Part shown: one piece after another, positions 12,547 through 24,378 of the stretch | Layout: each line of letters begins with the position of its first letter | Position numbering within the stretch: position 1 is the first letter of the stretch | Assembly: GCA_026119855.1 (NCBI GenBank) | Contig: JAOWBW010000025.1 | Location: 1,674,001 to 1,738,000 of the forward strand | From: Campanula takesimana | Lineage: Eukaryota > Streptophyta > Magnoliopsida > Asterales > Campanulaceae | Length of the DNA: 64,000 bases | Direction of reading: 5' to 3' | Position numbers and translations under genes: made by a program | The notes under the pieces: model-generated | What the model was told of the DNA's origin: nothing | The model's database searches: none | Seen by the model: the letters and a program-made list of their open reading frames with translations, nothing else

Positions 12547-13106
12547 TAGGGGTGTGCACGGGTCGGTTTGGTTCGGTTTTAGGCCAAAACCGACACCAAA
12601 CCAATAGTTATCGGTTTATGTAATTCAAAACCATTAAGCTTCGGTTTCTTAAGGTTTGTTCGGTTTCGGTGTGATATCGGTTTGGTTCGGTGTCAAACCA
12701 ATAGAATGGACTGTTGGGTTGTGGGTTTGTTGGACCACCTTAATGGGCTACATTCAAATGAGGCCCAATTTGCACATAATAAATAATAAGTTCAAATAAC
12801 GCACATTTTCTGTTTGAAGTATGAATTGGGCCAATGGGCCATACTACTTGGGCCAAAAACTACAAATTAAAGTTTACAACTATTAATTTAAATAATAAGC
12901 TAGGAATAAAACGACATAGTTTTAGGTTTTCGGTTCAGTTTCTTATCGGTTCTAACAAGCTGAAAACTTAAACCGAACCACTAATTTCGGTTTTCTAATT
13001 TTTAGAAACCGGTCCTAACCAATAGCTTATTGGACCGGTTTTTCGTTCCGGATTTTTTGGTTTTATTGGTTTTTTCGGTTTTTTTCGGTTTTTTTGCTCA
13101 CCCCTA
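12547..13106. mobile_element. Non-autonomous hAT-like element, 560 bp
   Basis: The termini TAGGGGTGTGCAC and GCTCACCCCTA are inverted repeats, and the element is flanked by the 8-bp duplication gtgatatc (12539-12546 and 13107-13114), the hAT signature. The interior is rich in ggtttcggtt and aaccgaaacc runs in both orientations and has no transposase. The surrounding sequence repeats phrases such as aaaagtaacttgtgaattgt on both sides (about 12520 and 13280), so the host segment is itself repetitive. Confidence 0.88.
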
Positions 13107-13114
13107 GTGATATC

Positions 13115-13630
13115 CAAAAAGTAGTGCATAGGGAGAAGCACTTTGTTTTGCATGTGGCTGCCAAATGATTACTCTATCCAAATGATTACTCTACCTATTG
13201 TTAATTTTCTACTTATAAATTAAAAAAAATAATTATATATAAATAATAAAAAAATGTAGTTTAATTTTTCTATTTGAAAAAGTAACTTGTGAATTGTTAA
13301 TTTTCTATTTGCACAACTCTTTTTCTATCTACACAATTTTCTACTTAAAAAGTAGTACTAATACTAACTTAACTCAAGTTTATTAGTTTCGTTAAAAAAA
13401 AACACATGTTCATCAGTTCAATTTTTCTTTTAGCTTTACATTAAATTTAATCAAAATAATTATAACTCTCTATTTAAAATACATGTTGTTTTAATTTTTT
13501 TTTATAATTAATAAAAAAATGTCATGAATATATATAAAAAATTTATGTATTTTTAAAAGAACCAATTATCTAAACATTAAATGTTTATGCATCATTTTGT
13601 TTTCTGTACAAGACTGTACCGATCGCCTGA
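13115..13630. other. AT-rich intergenic stretch
   Basis: Mostly A/T runs and low-complexity sequence. It holds a partial copy of the segment around 12460-12540. I see no gene, RNA or clear element before the LINE. Confidence 0.5.
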
Positions 13631-13639
13631 CCCTGAGAT

Positions 13640-15624
13640 GTGTATCATCCAAGGCACTATCTTGGAATAATTCTAGCATTTTTTTTCTACCGGCCTAAAT
13701 TGGTCCGTATCGGACGGATGTACGGTACGTCTGTAGTGCAAGTATATGGGCTTGATCTTCATGATAACATCCTCATTACTCATGACATACTTCATTCCAT
13801 GCATCGTCATAAGTCGAAAATGGGGGATGTAGCACTTAAGCTTGATCTTTCAAAAGCCTACGACCGTCTGAATGGTCTTTTATCCGTCAAGCTCTTCATC
13901 ACTATCATTTTCCTCCCCATTGGATTAACTGTATAATGAGTTGTATAACATCTGTTTCTTTCCATGCAGTTATTAATGGTCATGTGGGAGGGGTTTTTCG
14001 GCCGTCTCGAGGGATTCGTCAAGGAGATCCTCGTTCTCCTTATATTTTTATTCTAGCTCTCAACATGTTTCTTAATTCTCTTGCGACTAAAGTTTCCTCT
14101 AAAGAAATTAAGTCCTTACAGTCTAGTCGGAGGGGTCCTTCATTCTCTTGTCTTGCGTTTGCAGATGATTGCTTTATCTTCTTAAAAAATGAACAAAAAT
14201 CAATTGACAATTTTGTAAATACTTTGAATGATTTTTGTTTGGCTTCGGGGCAACTTCTTAATCACGAAAAATATGTTGTCCTTTTTTCACCTGGTGTTGC
14301 GCCTCAGGTGAAGTTATCCACTTTGCGAACTCTCAACTTTCGAGATTTTAATCATGGTGAAAAGTATTTGGGTGTTCCACTTCCAAATGGCCGAATTACA
14401 AAAAAATTGTTTGTATCATTAAGCCAGTCCTTTAGTGCAAGAATTTCTATATGGCAAAACAAATTAATCTCTAAAGCTGGTAGGGTTACTTTAATTAAGG
14501 ATACTCTTTCAGCTTTTCCCGTTTACTCCATGTCTGCATTTTCCCTTCCTAAGACGATAACGAAGAGACTCACCTCACTCATTCGTACTTTTTATTGGCA
14601 TGGTTCAATTCGTAGATATACTACTCCTTTGATTTCGTGGGATAAAATGGAAAAGTCTGAAGCGAGTGAGGGGTTGGGAGTTAAGAATTTGGAGAGCTTA
14701 AATACTGCTTTCCAACTTAAATTGTTATGGCGATTGCTTAAGGATCCAAACTCTCTCTGGGCACTAGTACTTAAGGCTAAGTATTACCCAAATTCATCTA
14801 TTTTACTTGCTTGGTTGGTCCTACTGCTTCCTGGGCATGGAAACGTTTAATCAAAAACCTGCCTCTTTTCATTTATGGTTTAGTTCACTCTGTGGGTAAT
14901 GGTTTATCTACCCGGTTCTGGTCGGACAAGTGGTGTACATCTAAATCCCTTGAAAACGCTCTTATCCGTCCTATTCCTTTGAGTTGGAAATCTCACTTGG
15001 TTCAAAGTTATCGTACTTCTTCGGGCTGGAAAGTTGATCTTTTAAGACATTTTTTGGATCCAAACATCTTACAACAAGTTCAATCTTTTCCTTGGCCATT
15101 ATTTGAACATCAAGATTCTATACACTGGGGACCTAGTGAGGATGATAAGTTTTCAATTAAAAGAACGTATGCATGGCTATTGAATTTGCACAATGAGCCT
15201 CCCCAACAATCGTTTATCCCTTGGCATATTCTTTGGAAACTTCCATGTCGCTTCAGGCTTAAGTATTTTATTTGGCAAGTAAGTCAAGATTCCCTCCCTA
15301 CCTCGGTTTATCTTACTAGGATTCTTTTTTTCCTTTCTTCCCAATGTCCGCTTTGTCATCAGGGGGAGGAAACAATGTGGCATTTAGTTAATGAGTGTGT
15401 AGCGTTCTCGACAATTCGTTGGTACGGGTATATTCCTCCTTTGCTTTCTGCTAATTTGTTTATTCACATTTTGCGGCATCCTCATTATAAGTCCAAAAAT
15501 TGGTTTAGCCTGTTTTCTGGAATTCACGCTTATTGGTTGATTTGGCAATTGCGTAATAAATGTGTTTTTAAATCAGAGCCGATCACCCTTGATAAATTCC
15601 GATGTAAATTGCAAAAGCTAAACA
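13640..15624 (+). pseudogene. LINE reverse transcriptase, 5'-truncated and interrupted
   Basis: L1-type plant LINE ORF2, which nicks target DNA and reverse-transcribes its own RNA. The endonuclease part is absent. The first frame enters inside the RT domain (KLDLSKAYDRL), shifts near 13935, and continues with the GIRQGDPRSPYIF and FADDCFIF motifs (the RT active-site Asp pair, about 14160). A second shift near 14810 leads to a zinc-binding zf-RVT segment (CPLCHQGEETMWHLVNEC, about 15345-15410). The ORF stops making LINE sense at 15624, where a Copia LTR begins. Its RNase H half lies 38 kb away at 53597. Two frameshifts plus the interruption make it dead. Confidence 0.9.
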
Positions 15625-16286
15625 TGTTGGAGATTATGCCCTAGGCCCTTGAGAAAGGCCTTACGTTACATCATGTTCTCATTTGTTATGGAGATAACAA
15701 CCTTGGATTATTATATGTTTTACATGTTTATTATAATAATCCATATCCCTAGTACTTATGAAGGACTAGTATAAGTTTAATCGATGATCATATGATGATC
15801 ATGTGTATGTGATAGAAATTAAACTTAGGGGTACTTGTTGGAGAACAAGTACTGGACTTGACCCACCTATGAGATTTATGTCATGGTCAGATGTCATAAT
15901 TAAATCTCATATATTTATATCATTTGATATCCTTAGACCTGAGATTATCATGGTCTTCCACATGATGAACATTACATTTGACATAGTCAACCGCTACCCT
16001 TAACCAGGTAGTCATAAAGGCTATGATTGGCATAATCGGATTCTTGTAGGGAAGAATGATAAGTCAATATAAAATTTGTCCCTCCTCAAGAGAGATATCT
16101 GCTTAGGCCACTCGTAGAGTGAGATTGATGAAATGCGTGGCCACGCTCAAATGAATTGATGTGATCAATATCATTTGCTCATAATCAATCTACTCAGGAT
16201 CGAGAAAGCATTAAACGAGATAAGTTGACTTTGACCGTGGCTTATGTTCAATATGATATCGCGTGACAAAAGGATTGTGATATGTT
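15625..16286 (+). repeat. 5' LTR of Copia C, first 662 bp
   Basis: It begins TGTTGGAGATTATGCC and is collinear with 52037-52698, the start of the C 3' LTR, with scattered differences. The five bases before it, aaaca (15620-15624), reappear at 53592-53596 beyond the other LTR. It stops exactly where the B LTR starts; the missing remainder (from ctatgaggataac) is nowhere in the window except in the C 3' LTR. Confidence 0.92.
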
Positions 16287-16725
16287 TATTGGGTATGCCC
16301 ACTTATATCTCAATATTCAATGTATAGGATTGATTAGATTTGATTGATCCATCACCTAAGTTTTATTTTATGGACTTTAGACCCATATGTAAGAAGTATT
16401 AATACTTCATTTTTAGGTAGTCCATTTGAATAGACTAGGCTTAGGAATAGGGAAAGATGTCAAGATTCAAGAAAATCACTTTGTTAAGTTTGAGCCGCGC
16501 CTATGCGCCCCAAGCATTTGCGCCTATCTGCTCTGCGCCTTATAGTGCACGCACAAGATATGCGCACTATTGGCTCAATGCGCCCCATTGAAGTAATTCA
16601 ACACTTGGTGATTTATGAAGACATGAAGACTTGAAGAGATTCAAACTATGCCAATGATCCAATGGTGGTTAAATAACACGTGTGCACCTAGATTTAAGGA
16701 CACCTGTCCACAACGGTCATATTTG
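16287..16725 (+). repeat. 5' LTR of Copia B, part 1
   Basis: It starts tattgggtatgcc, a one-base change from the TGTTGGG terminus of copy A, and continues unbroken in family sequence until 16725. It resumes at 25252 after element D. It contains a cluster of GCGCC words (tgcgcc at 16504, 16519 and 16534, 15 bp apart, with more to 16585). Confidence 0.92.
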
Positions 16726-18237
16726 TGTTGGGTTTCCAAGTAACATGCGCAGCGGAATATAGCAATTTAAATTTTTAAGAAACCCAAAGCCATGGATCCG
16801 TTCATATGATTAAATCAAATACATAATAATGAATATAGTAATAACTAACCCTTGATGGCTATGAATTTTTCTCTTTGGTCTTGGTGGAGATCTTGAAGCT
16901 TTATCACGAACAAATCACGAACTTTGTAAGATGATAAAATTCACCCTCTAGCGGTATCCACACTTCGAACGAATATCAAAGGAACTTCTTCGATCTTGGT
17001 TGCTAGACCAATAATTGTAAAACACGCTTTCACAATTTAATAAAGAACTATATGGAATTTATTTGTGAATTATTTTGTTCCTCAATCAATGATATCTTAG
17101 AACAAAAATAAAATCTCTCTCAAACTCTTTGAGACTCACAAAAAGCACTTGTTAATATGGTCTGGCCGAATTGGGGTTTTTATACACAATTAAGACCTAT
17201 TCCAAATAGGAATCTTGTGCCAAAAACCATTCCTAATCAAATTAGGAAATTACCAATCGGCATACCGGGCGCCCGCCTGGTACCACCCAGGCGCCCGCTC
17301 ATTTGGGCAGAAGGTCAAGGCCTTTTCGGCTTATCCAGGCGCCCGCCTGGTTCAATCCAAGCGCCCGCTTGGTTGACCAGGAGGCCCAGGATATTTCCAG
17401 AAATTCCCTTGAGGTCCTTCGACCCTAAATTCCAATATAGTCCTTTTATTTAAGATTCGTTCTATTGTGTGTGACCCTCTAGGATTATACTAAGTTGGCA
17501 ATGGGCTCAAACATGATTCCATAAGATATGATTAGGTTCTAGCAAACCGTCATACCTACCCAAATAGTATAGCTAGATACAAGTTCGCATTCCTTTAAAA
17601 TATGTCACAATCCCTTTGTCCACGATGTCATTGAACACAATTCATGGTCAAACAGTCAACTTGTCTTGTTCAATACTTTCTCGATTCCGAATATGTTGAT
17701 AATTCAAATGCTATTGATCCAATCAATCCATTTGAGTCTGGCCGAACATTTCATCAACATCATTCCTTCGAGGGGCCCAAGCTTGACATCTCTCCGTGGA
17801 GGGACAAATCCATTTAGCTTATTATTCTTCCCAACGGGAATCCGATTATGCCAATCATACCCTTTATAACTACCGCGTTAAGATAGCTTTTGAATATGTC
17901 AAATATAATGTTCATCAAGTGGAACACTATAATAACTTCATGTCTAAGGATTCAAATGACATAACTAATATGACATATATGTTCGACATAGACCATGACA
18001 TAAATCTCATACAGCGGGTCATGTCCAGTAACTTGTTCCAAACAAGTACCCATAAATCTAACATGATCATCCCATAATCATTTAGCCTTTATACTAGTGC
18101 TTAACAAGCACTAGGGATGGGGATTATTATAAGTAAACATGAACAACAATAAAAATCAAAACATCTCTTTATTGATATGAAATAAATGATAACAATTACA
18201 ACGTTTATTAAACGTGCCTAGGGCACCACTACCAACA
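16726..18237 (-). repeat. 3' LTR of Copia D
   Basis: 1512 bp, with termini TGTTGG and CCAACA, the same length as the partner at 23735-25246. By eye the two differ at roughly two dozen places, under 2 percent, so this is a fairly young insertion. The duplication atttg flanks the whole element (16721-16725 and 25247-25251). A TATA box (minus strand gtgtataaaa) lies near 17177-17187, and four GC-rich words lie at about 17264-17370. Confidence 0.96.
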
Positions 18238-18248
18238 ATCTCCCACTT
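18238..18248 (-). other. Polypurine tract of Copia D
   Basis: The minus strand reads aagtgggagat immediately before the 3' LTR. It is the plus-strand primer for cDNA synthesis. Confidence 0.8.
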
Positions 18249-18251
18249 GCC

Positions 18252-18551
18252 CTAGGCCCAATCTCCCATGTATCTAATACCCATGGACCTAACATGACCA
18301 TCATGTTTAGCTTGTGGAAGTCCCTTTGTTAGCGGGTCCGCAACATTGTCATCAGTAGGTACTCTGCAAATATTTACGTCTCCCCTATCAACGATCTCTC
18401 GAATGATATGAAAACGACTAAGTATGTGTTTGGATTTCTGATGTGCTCTTGGTTCCTTTGCTTGAGCAATAGCACCATTATTATCGCAATAAAGGTCTAT
18501 TGGATTAGCAATACTAGGAACCACTTCAAGTTCAGTTATGAACTTCTTAAT
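18252..18551 (-). pseudogene. Copia D RNase H C-terminus, downstream of a premature stop
   Basis: The end of the pol polyprotein: PIDLYCDNNGAIAQAKEP, then HQKSKHILSRFHIIRE and VADPLTKGLP, the classic C-terminal RNase H blocks of Copia elements. It is in frame with the upstream RT block, separated only by a TGA where a tryptophan codon is expected. It ends in TAG a few bases before the polypurine tract. Confidence 0.92.
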
Positions 18552-20312
18552 TCAAACAGCTTCCTTTGCAGCATCCGATGCAGCAATATACTCAGCTTCT
18601 GTTGTAGAATCAGCGGTTGTACTTTGCTTGGAACTCTTCCAGCTTACAGCTCCACCATTTAACATAAACACAAAACCCGATTGCGATCGGCTATCATCTT
18701 TGTTGGTTTGGAAGCTTGCATCCGTGTAAGCATTTACAACGAGATCATCTTCCATTCCTCCATAGAGCAAAAACGAGTCTTTAGTCCTTCTTAAGTACTT
18801 AAGAATCGCTTTTACAGCTATCCAGTGATTTTCGCCAGGGTCGGATTGGTATCTACTTGTCATGCTCAAAGCATAAGATACATCCGGCCTAGTACAAATC
18901 ATGGCATACATGATGGACCCAATTGCCGAAGCATATGGAACATCATTCATTTTCTCACGCTCATCGTTTGTCTTAGGACATTGAGTCTTGCTTAGAGAAA
19001 CTCCATGTAACACGGGCAAGGTGCCTCTCTTAGAATTTTCCATACGGAATCTTCTAATGACCTTGTCAATGTATGTACTTTGGCTTAAACCAAGTAGCCT
19101 CCTTGATCTATCTCTATAGATCTTAACGCCAAGTATATATGCGGCTTCACCCATATCTTTCATTGCAAAACACTTTCCTAACCAAGTCTTCACAGACTGA
19201 AGTGTAGGAATGTCGTTTCCAATGAGCAATATGTCATCCACGTATAAAATAAGGAATAGCACTATGCTCCCACTAATCTTCTTGAATAAACAAGGCTCAT
19301 CTTCGCTCTTGATGAAACCAAACTCTTTGACCGATTCATCAAAACGGAGATTCCAACTCCTAGAAGCTTGCTTTAATCCATAGATTGATCTCTGCAATTT
19401 GCATACCTTAGAATCTTGTTCAAAACCTTCTGGTTGTGTCATATACACATCCTCTTGGAGTTTTCCATTCAGGAAAGCGGTTTTGACGTCCATCTGCCAT
19501 ATTTCATAGTCATGATATGCGGCAATGGCAAGCAAAATTCTTATAGACTTGATCATTGCTACGGGTGAAAAGGTCTCATCATAGTCAATACCATGAACTT
19601 GCCTATAACCTTTCGCTACAAGCCTAGCTTTGTAAGTATCCACCTTCCCATCCATACCAGTCTTCTTCTTGAAGACCCATTTGCATCCTATGGTTTTTAC
19701 ACCTTCGGGCGCATCAATCAAATTCCAAACTTGATTGTCTTGCATGGATTGCAATTCGGATTCCATGGCTCCAAGCCACTTGTCCGAATCAGGAGAAGAC
19801 ATCGCCTCTTGGTAGGTTGACGGTTCATCATTCTCAATGATTTCTACCTCATTACTATCCGTTACGAGAAATCCATATCTCTCGGGCTCGGATCGTAACC
19901 TACTAGATCTGCGAGTTGCTTGTGTATTTTGAACAGGTTCCACAACTCCTTGTGGTTCTTGTTCTTGTTCCACTATTGGTTCAATGTTATTTTCTGGGTC
20001 TCGAATTTCTTCAAGATTTATTTTACTCCCACTGATTTCTTTGGAGAGAAACTCTTTCTCTAGAAAGACACCAGTTTCTCGGTTGTAAAAGTAATATCCT
20101 TTAGTTTCCTTAGGATATCCCACGAAGATACATTTATCAGATTTGTGTGCAAGTTTGTCTAAGACAAGTCTTTTGACAAAAGCTTCGCAACCCCAAATCT
20201 TCATGAAAGTTAGACAAGGCTTCTTTCCGCTCCACATCTCATATGGAGTCTTTTGAACCGATTTAGTTGGAACACGATTTAGTGTGAAAGCAGCGGTTTC
20301 TAGGGCGTAACC
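18552..20312 (-). pseudogene. Copia D integrase end, reverse transcriptase and start of RNase H
   Basis: A continuous frame of about 586 codons. In order: the end of integrase (ETAAFTLNRVPTKSVQ, PYEMWSGKKP, IFVGYPKETKGYYF), a linker rich in Glu and Pro, the RT domain starting at WLGAMESELQSM with VFKKKTG and QMDVKTAFLNG, the active-site LYVDDILLIGND, and RNase H with YTDASFQTNKDD and GAVSWKSSKQSTTADSTTEAEY. Catalytic Asp pairs of RT are intact. It is bounded by a TAG at 20313 and a TGA at 18552, each replacing TGG. The enzyme would be functional-looking if those codons were ignored, so the copy died recently. Confidence 0.95.
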
Positions 20313-21443
20313 CTAAAAGGATATTGGAAGATCAGCTTGACTCATCATTGATCGAACCGTGTCTAACAAGGTCCGATTCCTCCTCTCGGACACACCATTC
20401 CATTGTGGCGTTCCGGGTGGAGTCAATTGTAAAACTATTCCACAATTCTTTAAATGATTATCAAATTCTTGACTCAAGTATTCTCCACCACGATCTGATC
20501 GAAGTGCCTTGATACTTTTGCCAAGTTGTTTTTCTACTTCATTTTGAAATATTCTAAATATCTCAAATGCTTCACTTTTATGTTTCATTAGGTAAACATA
20601 CCCAAATCTACTATAATCATCAGTGAAGGTTATGAAGTATTGAAATCCTCCCCTAGCATTGCTACTTAATGGTCCGCATACATCGGAATGTATCAACCCC
20701 AATAAGTCGCTTGCCCTTTCACCCAACTTGGTAAAAGGTGTCTTAGTCATTTTTCCAAGAAGACACGACTCACAAGTGTCATATGACTCGAGGTCACATG
20801 AACCTAAAAGTCCGTCCCCATGGAGTTTTGAGATACGCTTCTCATTAATATGACCAAGACGGCAATGCCACAGATAAGTGTGATTTACATCATTAGGTTT
20901 AGATTTCTTATTTACATGATAGACATTGTCATTATTTTCATTCTTGACATCCAAGATATAAAGGCCATTAAATGAATTAGCAATACCATAAAGCACATCA
21001 TTTAAATAAATAGAAAATTTCTTATTCTCAATAAGAAACTTAAAACCTTCATTATCCAAACAAGAAATTGAAATAATATTTCTGCTTAAATCCAGAACAT
21101 AATAACAATTGTTCAAAACAAGAATTAATCCGGAAGGTAAAGTGACTTCATAAGTCCCTACGGCTAATGCAGCAACTCTTACTCCATTTCCCACGCGTAG
21201 ATCTACTTCACCTTCTTTAAGCCGTCTCCTATTCTTTAGTCCCCGCACATTTAGACAAATGTGAGAACCACATCCGGTATCCAATACCCAAGAATCAGTG
21301 GTAGAAAGGAGAATATCTATCATATAGATACCTGAAGTCGACGCAGCTTTGTTGCCCTTCTTCTTCTTTTGCTCTTCCAAGAAAGCCTTGCAATTACGTT
21401 TCCAATGACCAATTTCTTGACAATGGAAACAGATTGCATCCTT
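20313..21443 (-). pseudogene. Copia D CCHC knuckle, protease and integrase
   Basis: In order on the minus strand: a gag CCHC knuckle (CFHCQEIGHWKRNC), aspartic protease (VLDTGCGSHIC; the active motif is DTG), GAG-pre-integrase with the HHCC zinc site (YLWHCRLGHINEKRISKLH and CESCLLGKM), and the integrase core with its acidic triad (IHSDVCGPL, LRSDRGGEY, NGVSERRNRTLLD). The frame opens after a TAA that ends gag and closes at a TAG. Both stops are C-to-T type changes of CAA and TGG codons, judged from copy D2. Confidence 0.94.
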
Positions 21444-22187
21444 TTATGAATCAGGTTTTGCCTCAGAAGCCTTGGCAACCTTTGCCTTGCTTATTTTGGG
21501 TTTGACAACTTTCTTACCCTTTCCTTTGGCACTAGCCTTCTTCCCATCATGAACCAAGAGCACGGGAGAACCTTTCTCCACAATTTTCATCTCTGCAGTT
21601 TTGAGCATCCCATACAACTCAGAGAGATTATTATCCATTCCATGCATGTTATAGTTCACCACAAACTGATTATAACTTTTAGGCAATGAATTAAGAATGA
21701 GATCCGTGGCTAGCTCCAATGGGATTGGATAGCCAAGTTTCTCAAGGTTCTCTACATAACCTTTCATTTTAAGAAAGTGAGGACTCACTTGTTTCCCTTC
21801 ATTCATTTTACTAGTAGTGAATGCAACAATGGTCTTGTACCTCTCTTGCCTAGCTTGCTCTTGAAACATGGTTCTCAACTCCACGCCTATCTCATAGGCT
21901 TCCAAATGTTCCAAACTTTGTTGGAGTTTTGAACACATAGCAGCAAGCATGAGACAACTTACATCTCTAGAATCATTACGATGTTTCTTGTAATTGTCTC
22001 TTTCCACCCTAGGGGCAGTAGGCGGTGGTTCAGCAGGGAGAGGCCCATCGAGAATGTACAACTTATCTTCTTGCCTAAGAACAATTCTTATGCTACGGAT
22101 CCAATCCATAAAGTTAGTACCATTCTCTTCGAGCTTATCCTTCTCAAGGATCGATCGCAATGACATTGATTGAGTGTTATTAGTCAT
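21444..22187 (-). pseudogene. Copia D gag, ended by a premature TAA
   Basis: 247 codons from ATG. The UBN2/DUF4219-type gag begins with the LEENGTNFMDWIRSIRIVLRQEDKLY block and continues through MFQEQARQERYKTIVAF and NSLPKSYNQFVVNYNMH. It ends in a Lys-rich basic stretch just before the CCHC knuckle. The D2 copy reads CAA where this one reads TAA (21444-21446), so the normal product would run on into the knuckle and protease as one polyprotein. I chose the start because it is the first ATG after the leader and is conserved in D2 (8677). Confidence 0.93.
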
Positions 22188-23721
22188 TATCTACAAATAT
22201 GCAAAATTTCCAAAATATAATAAGTACCGGTTTTCATTAAAGAGATAAACAATGTATTTTTCAAATAAATACTCCCACTAAATTATATAACCTTCTTATA
22301 CATCCAATGTATAATATAATTTAATTGGGCTAAGATCCAACTTTAATTTAACTTTTGAGTCCACGGAGGCGGACCGCTCAAAAACTAAATTAATTAGGTA
22401 GACAATCATGTCAATCATATCCCATATGATTCTTAGATCCTTTTTATGAGATTCTTTGAGAAATCCAATTTCAAAAAGCATGTTTAATCTCATCTTTTGC
22501 CTAGGCCCAAAACTGTTTTGACGCCTAATTAAGTCCGACCATTTTAAACGCATAGGAACCATTCAATTTAACGCACCTTGCGGAGGCAAGCCCAAATTAA
22601 ATTAATGAACCTCATCTTGCTCATATATGAATAAAATCAATGCACTTCGCGGAGGCGAACCCACATCAAAAGCACCCATATATAAACAAGTGTTTTAATC
22701 ATGGCATGGCAAAGAAGGACTTAAAACTTTCTTTGAAGGTTCATATAGCATATAACACATTTATGAGCACATAATATAAACATGTTACACATCAAGTTTA
22801 GCCACTAAATTAATCTCTATTAATTTAAGCATGATATTTATGTGTCATTAGTTTCTCTATAATTATGAGGATGAGACTATTTCAACTTTGGTTATTATCT
22901 CCAAATCAAGACAACAAGAAGTGCGGTCGAACTAAGCCATTAGGCAACCACAATCCCGCACTAATTCAAGAAACCAAGAAAGTAGTCCATGTGGCCGAAA
23001 CTAAGCAATAGATGGTCTCGATGAACGTAGGCCAATTGCATTCACAATTCCACATGGATCTCCAAACTTTGAATCAAGAATTTTGTTTCTCAATTTTAGA
23101 AATTATGAACTCTTCATAATTCTAACTTCGTTTTATCTTTGAAACTTTGATTGCGATCAATTTTGGGAAACACAATCTCGATGAACGCAGATTAGCCATC
23201 CAAAACTTGAACCAATCTAGGATCACAAGACTAAAACAAATAGGAAAATCAAACCCCAAAATCCACACACAAACCTACTACCCAAAACCCATTCCAGATC
23301 AACAAGTCTGGACTGGTTCTGATACTGGTTTTGTCGAATTTATCGAAAATTCCATATTCAGATTTTAACCAAAATCAGAACGAATTTTTGACCACCGAGC
23401 GCCCGACTGCAAAGGACCAGGCGCTCGCTTGAATGGCCCGAATAGTATAGAATTTTAAAGTTCGAAAATTTTGTCTCAAAATTATTTTTCCTTGATTATT
23501 AAAACTTTGATCCAATCAAAATCAATAATCGAAATAATTCAGAATCCACCATAATTTTTATTGCGATTGAATCGTGCGATTAAAGTTGCAAAACAATAAA
23601 CCACATAAAATCACAAAACACATAAGCATCATATATTCCAATATTCATATCATGCAAGGCACATAAACAATTTATATACACATAACATGATCCAAGTATT
23701 GAATTAATCAACATGAACGGG
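22188..23721 (-). other. Copia D untranslated leader
   Basis: A 1.5-kb leader between primer site and gag, without a credible ORF. It holds two GC-rich words (cores starting at 23399 and 23421, 22 bp apart) where D2 has four of another type. An hereabouts conserved gcggaggc motif recurs (about 22367, 22575, 22648). Confidence 0.75.
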
Positions 23722-23733
23722 GCTCTGATACCA
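23722..23733 (-). other. Primer-binding site of Copia D
   Basis: The minus strand reads tggtatcagagc, one base inside the 5' LTR terminus. It sets the minus-strand orientation of the element. Confidence 0.92.
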
Positions 23734-24185
23734 CTGTTGGGTTTCCAAGTAACATGCGGAGCGGAATATAGCAATTTAAATTTTTAAGAAACCCAAAGCC
23801 ATGGATCCGTTCATATGATTAAATCAAATACAACATAATGAATATAGGAATAACTAACCCTTGATGGCTATGAATTTTTCTCTTTGGTCTTGGTGGAGAT
23901 CTTGAAGCTTTATCACGAACAAATCACGAACTTTGTAAGATGATAAAATTCACCCTCTAGCGGTATCCACACTTCGAACGAATATCAAAGGAACTTCTTC
24001 GATCTTGGTTGCTAGACCAATAATTGTAAAACACGCTTTCACAATTTAATAAAGAACTATATGGAATTTATTTGTGAATTATTTTGTTCCTCAATCAATG
24101 ATATCTTAGAACAAAAATAAAATCTCTCTCAAACTCTTTGAGACTCACAAAAAGCACTTGTTAATATGGTCTGGCCGAATTGGGG

Positions 24186-24194
24186 TTTTTATAC
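24186..24194 (-). promoter_or_regulatory. TATA box of Copia D 5' LTR
   Basis: The minus strand reads gtgtataaaaacccc, conserved in D2. It is the presumed promoter for the D genomic RNA. Confidence 0.7.
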
Positions 24195-24273
24195 ACAATT
24201 AAGACCTATTCCAAATAGGAATCTTGTGCCAAAAACCATTCCTAATCAAATTAGGAAATTACCAATCGGCATA

Positions 24274-24378
24274 CCGGGCGCCCGCCTGGTACCACCCAGG
24301 CGCCCGCTCATTTAGGCAGAAGGTTAAGGCCTTTTCGGCTTATCCAGGCGCCCGCCTGGTTCAACCCAAGCGCCCGCT
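24274..24378 (-). promoter_or_regulatory. Four dyad-symmetric GC-rich words upstream of the D TATA box
   Basis: Plus-strand cores GCGCCCGC start at 24278, 24300, 24348 and 24370, spaced 22, 48 and 22 bp. Word 3 is CCAGGCG-CC-CGCCTGG and word 4 is CCAAGCG-CC-CGCTTGG, so the two arms changed together and kept their symmetry. That points to a symmetric, probably dimer-bound site; no factor can be named from this sequence. Confidence 0.65.
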
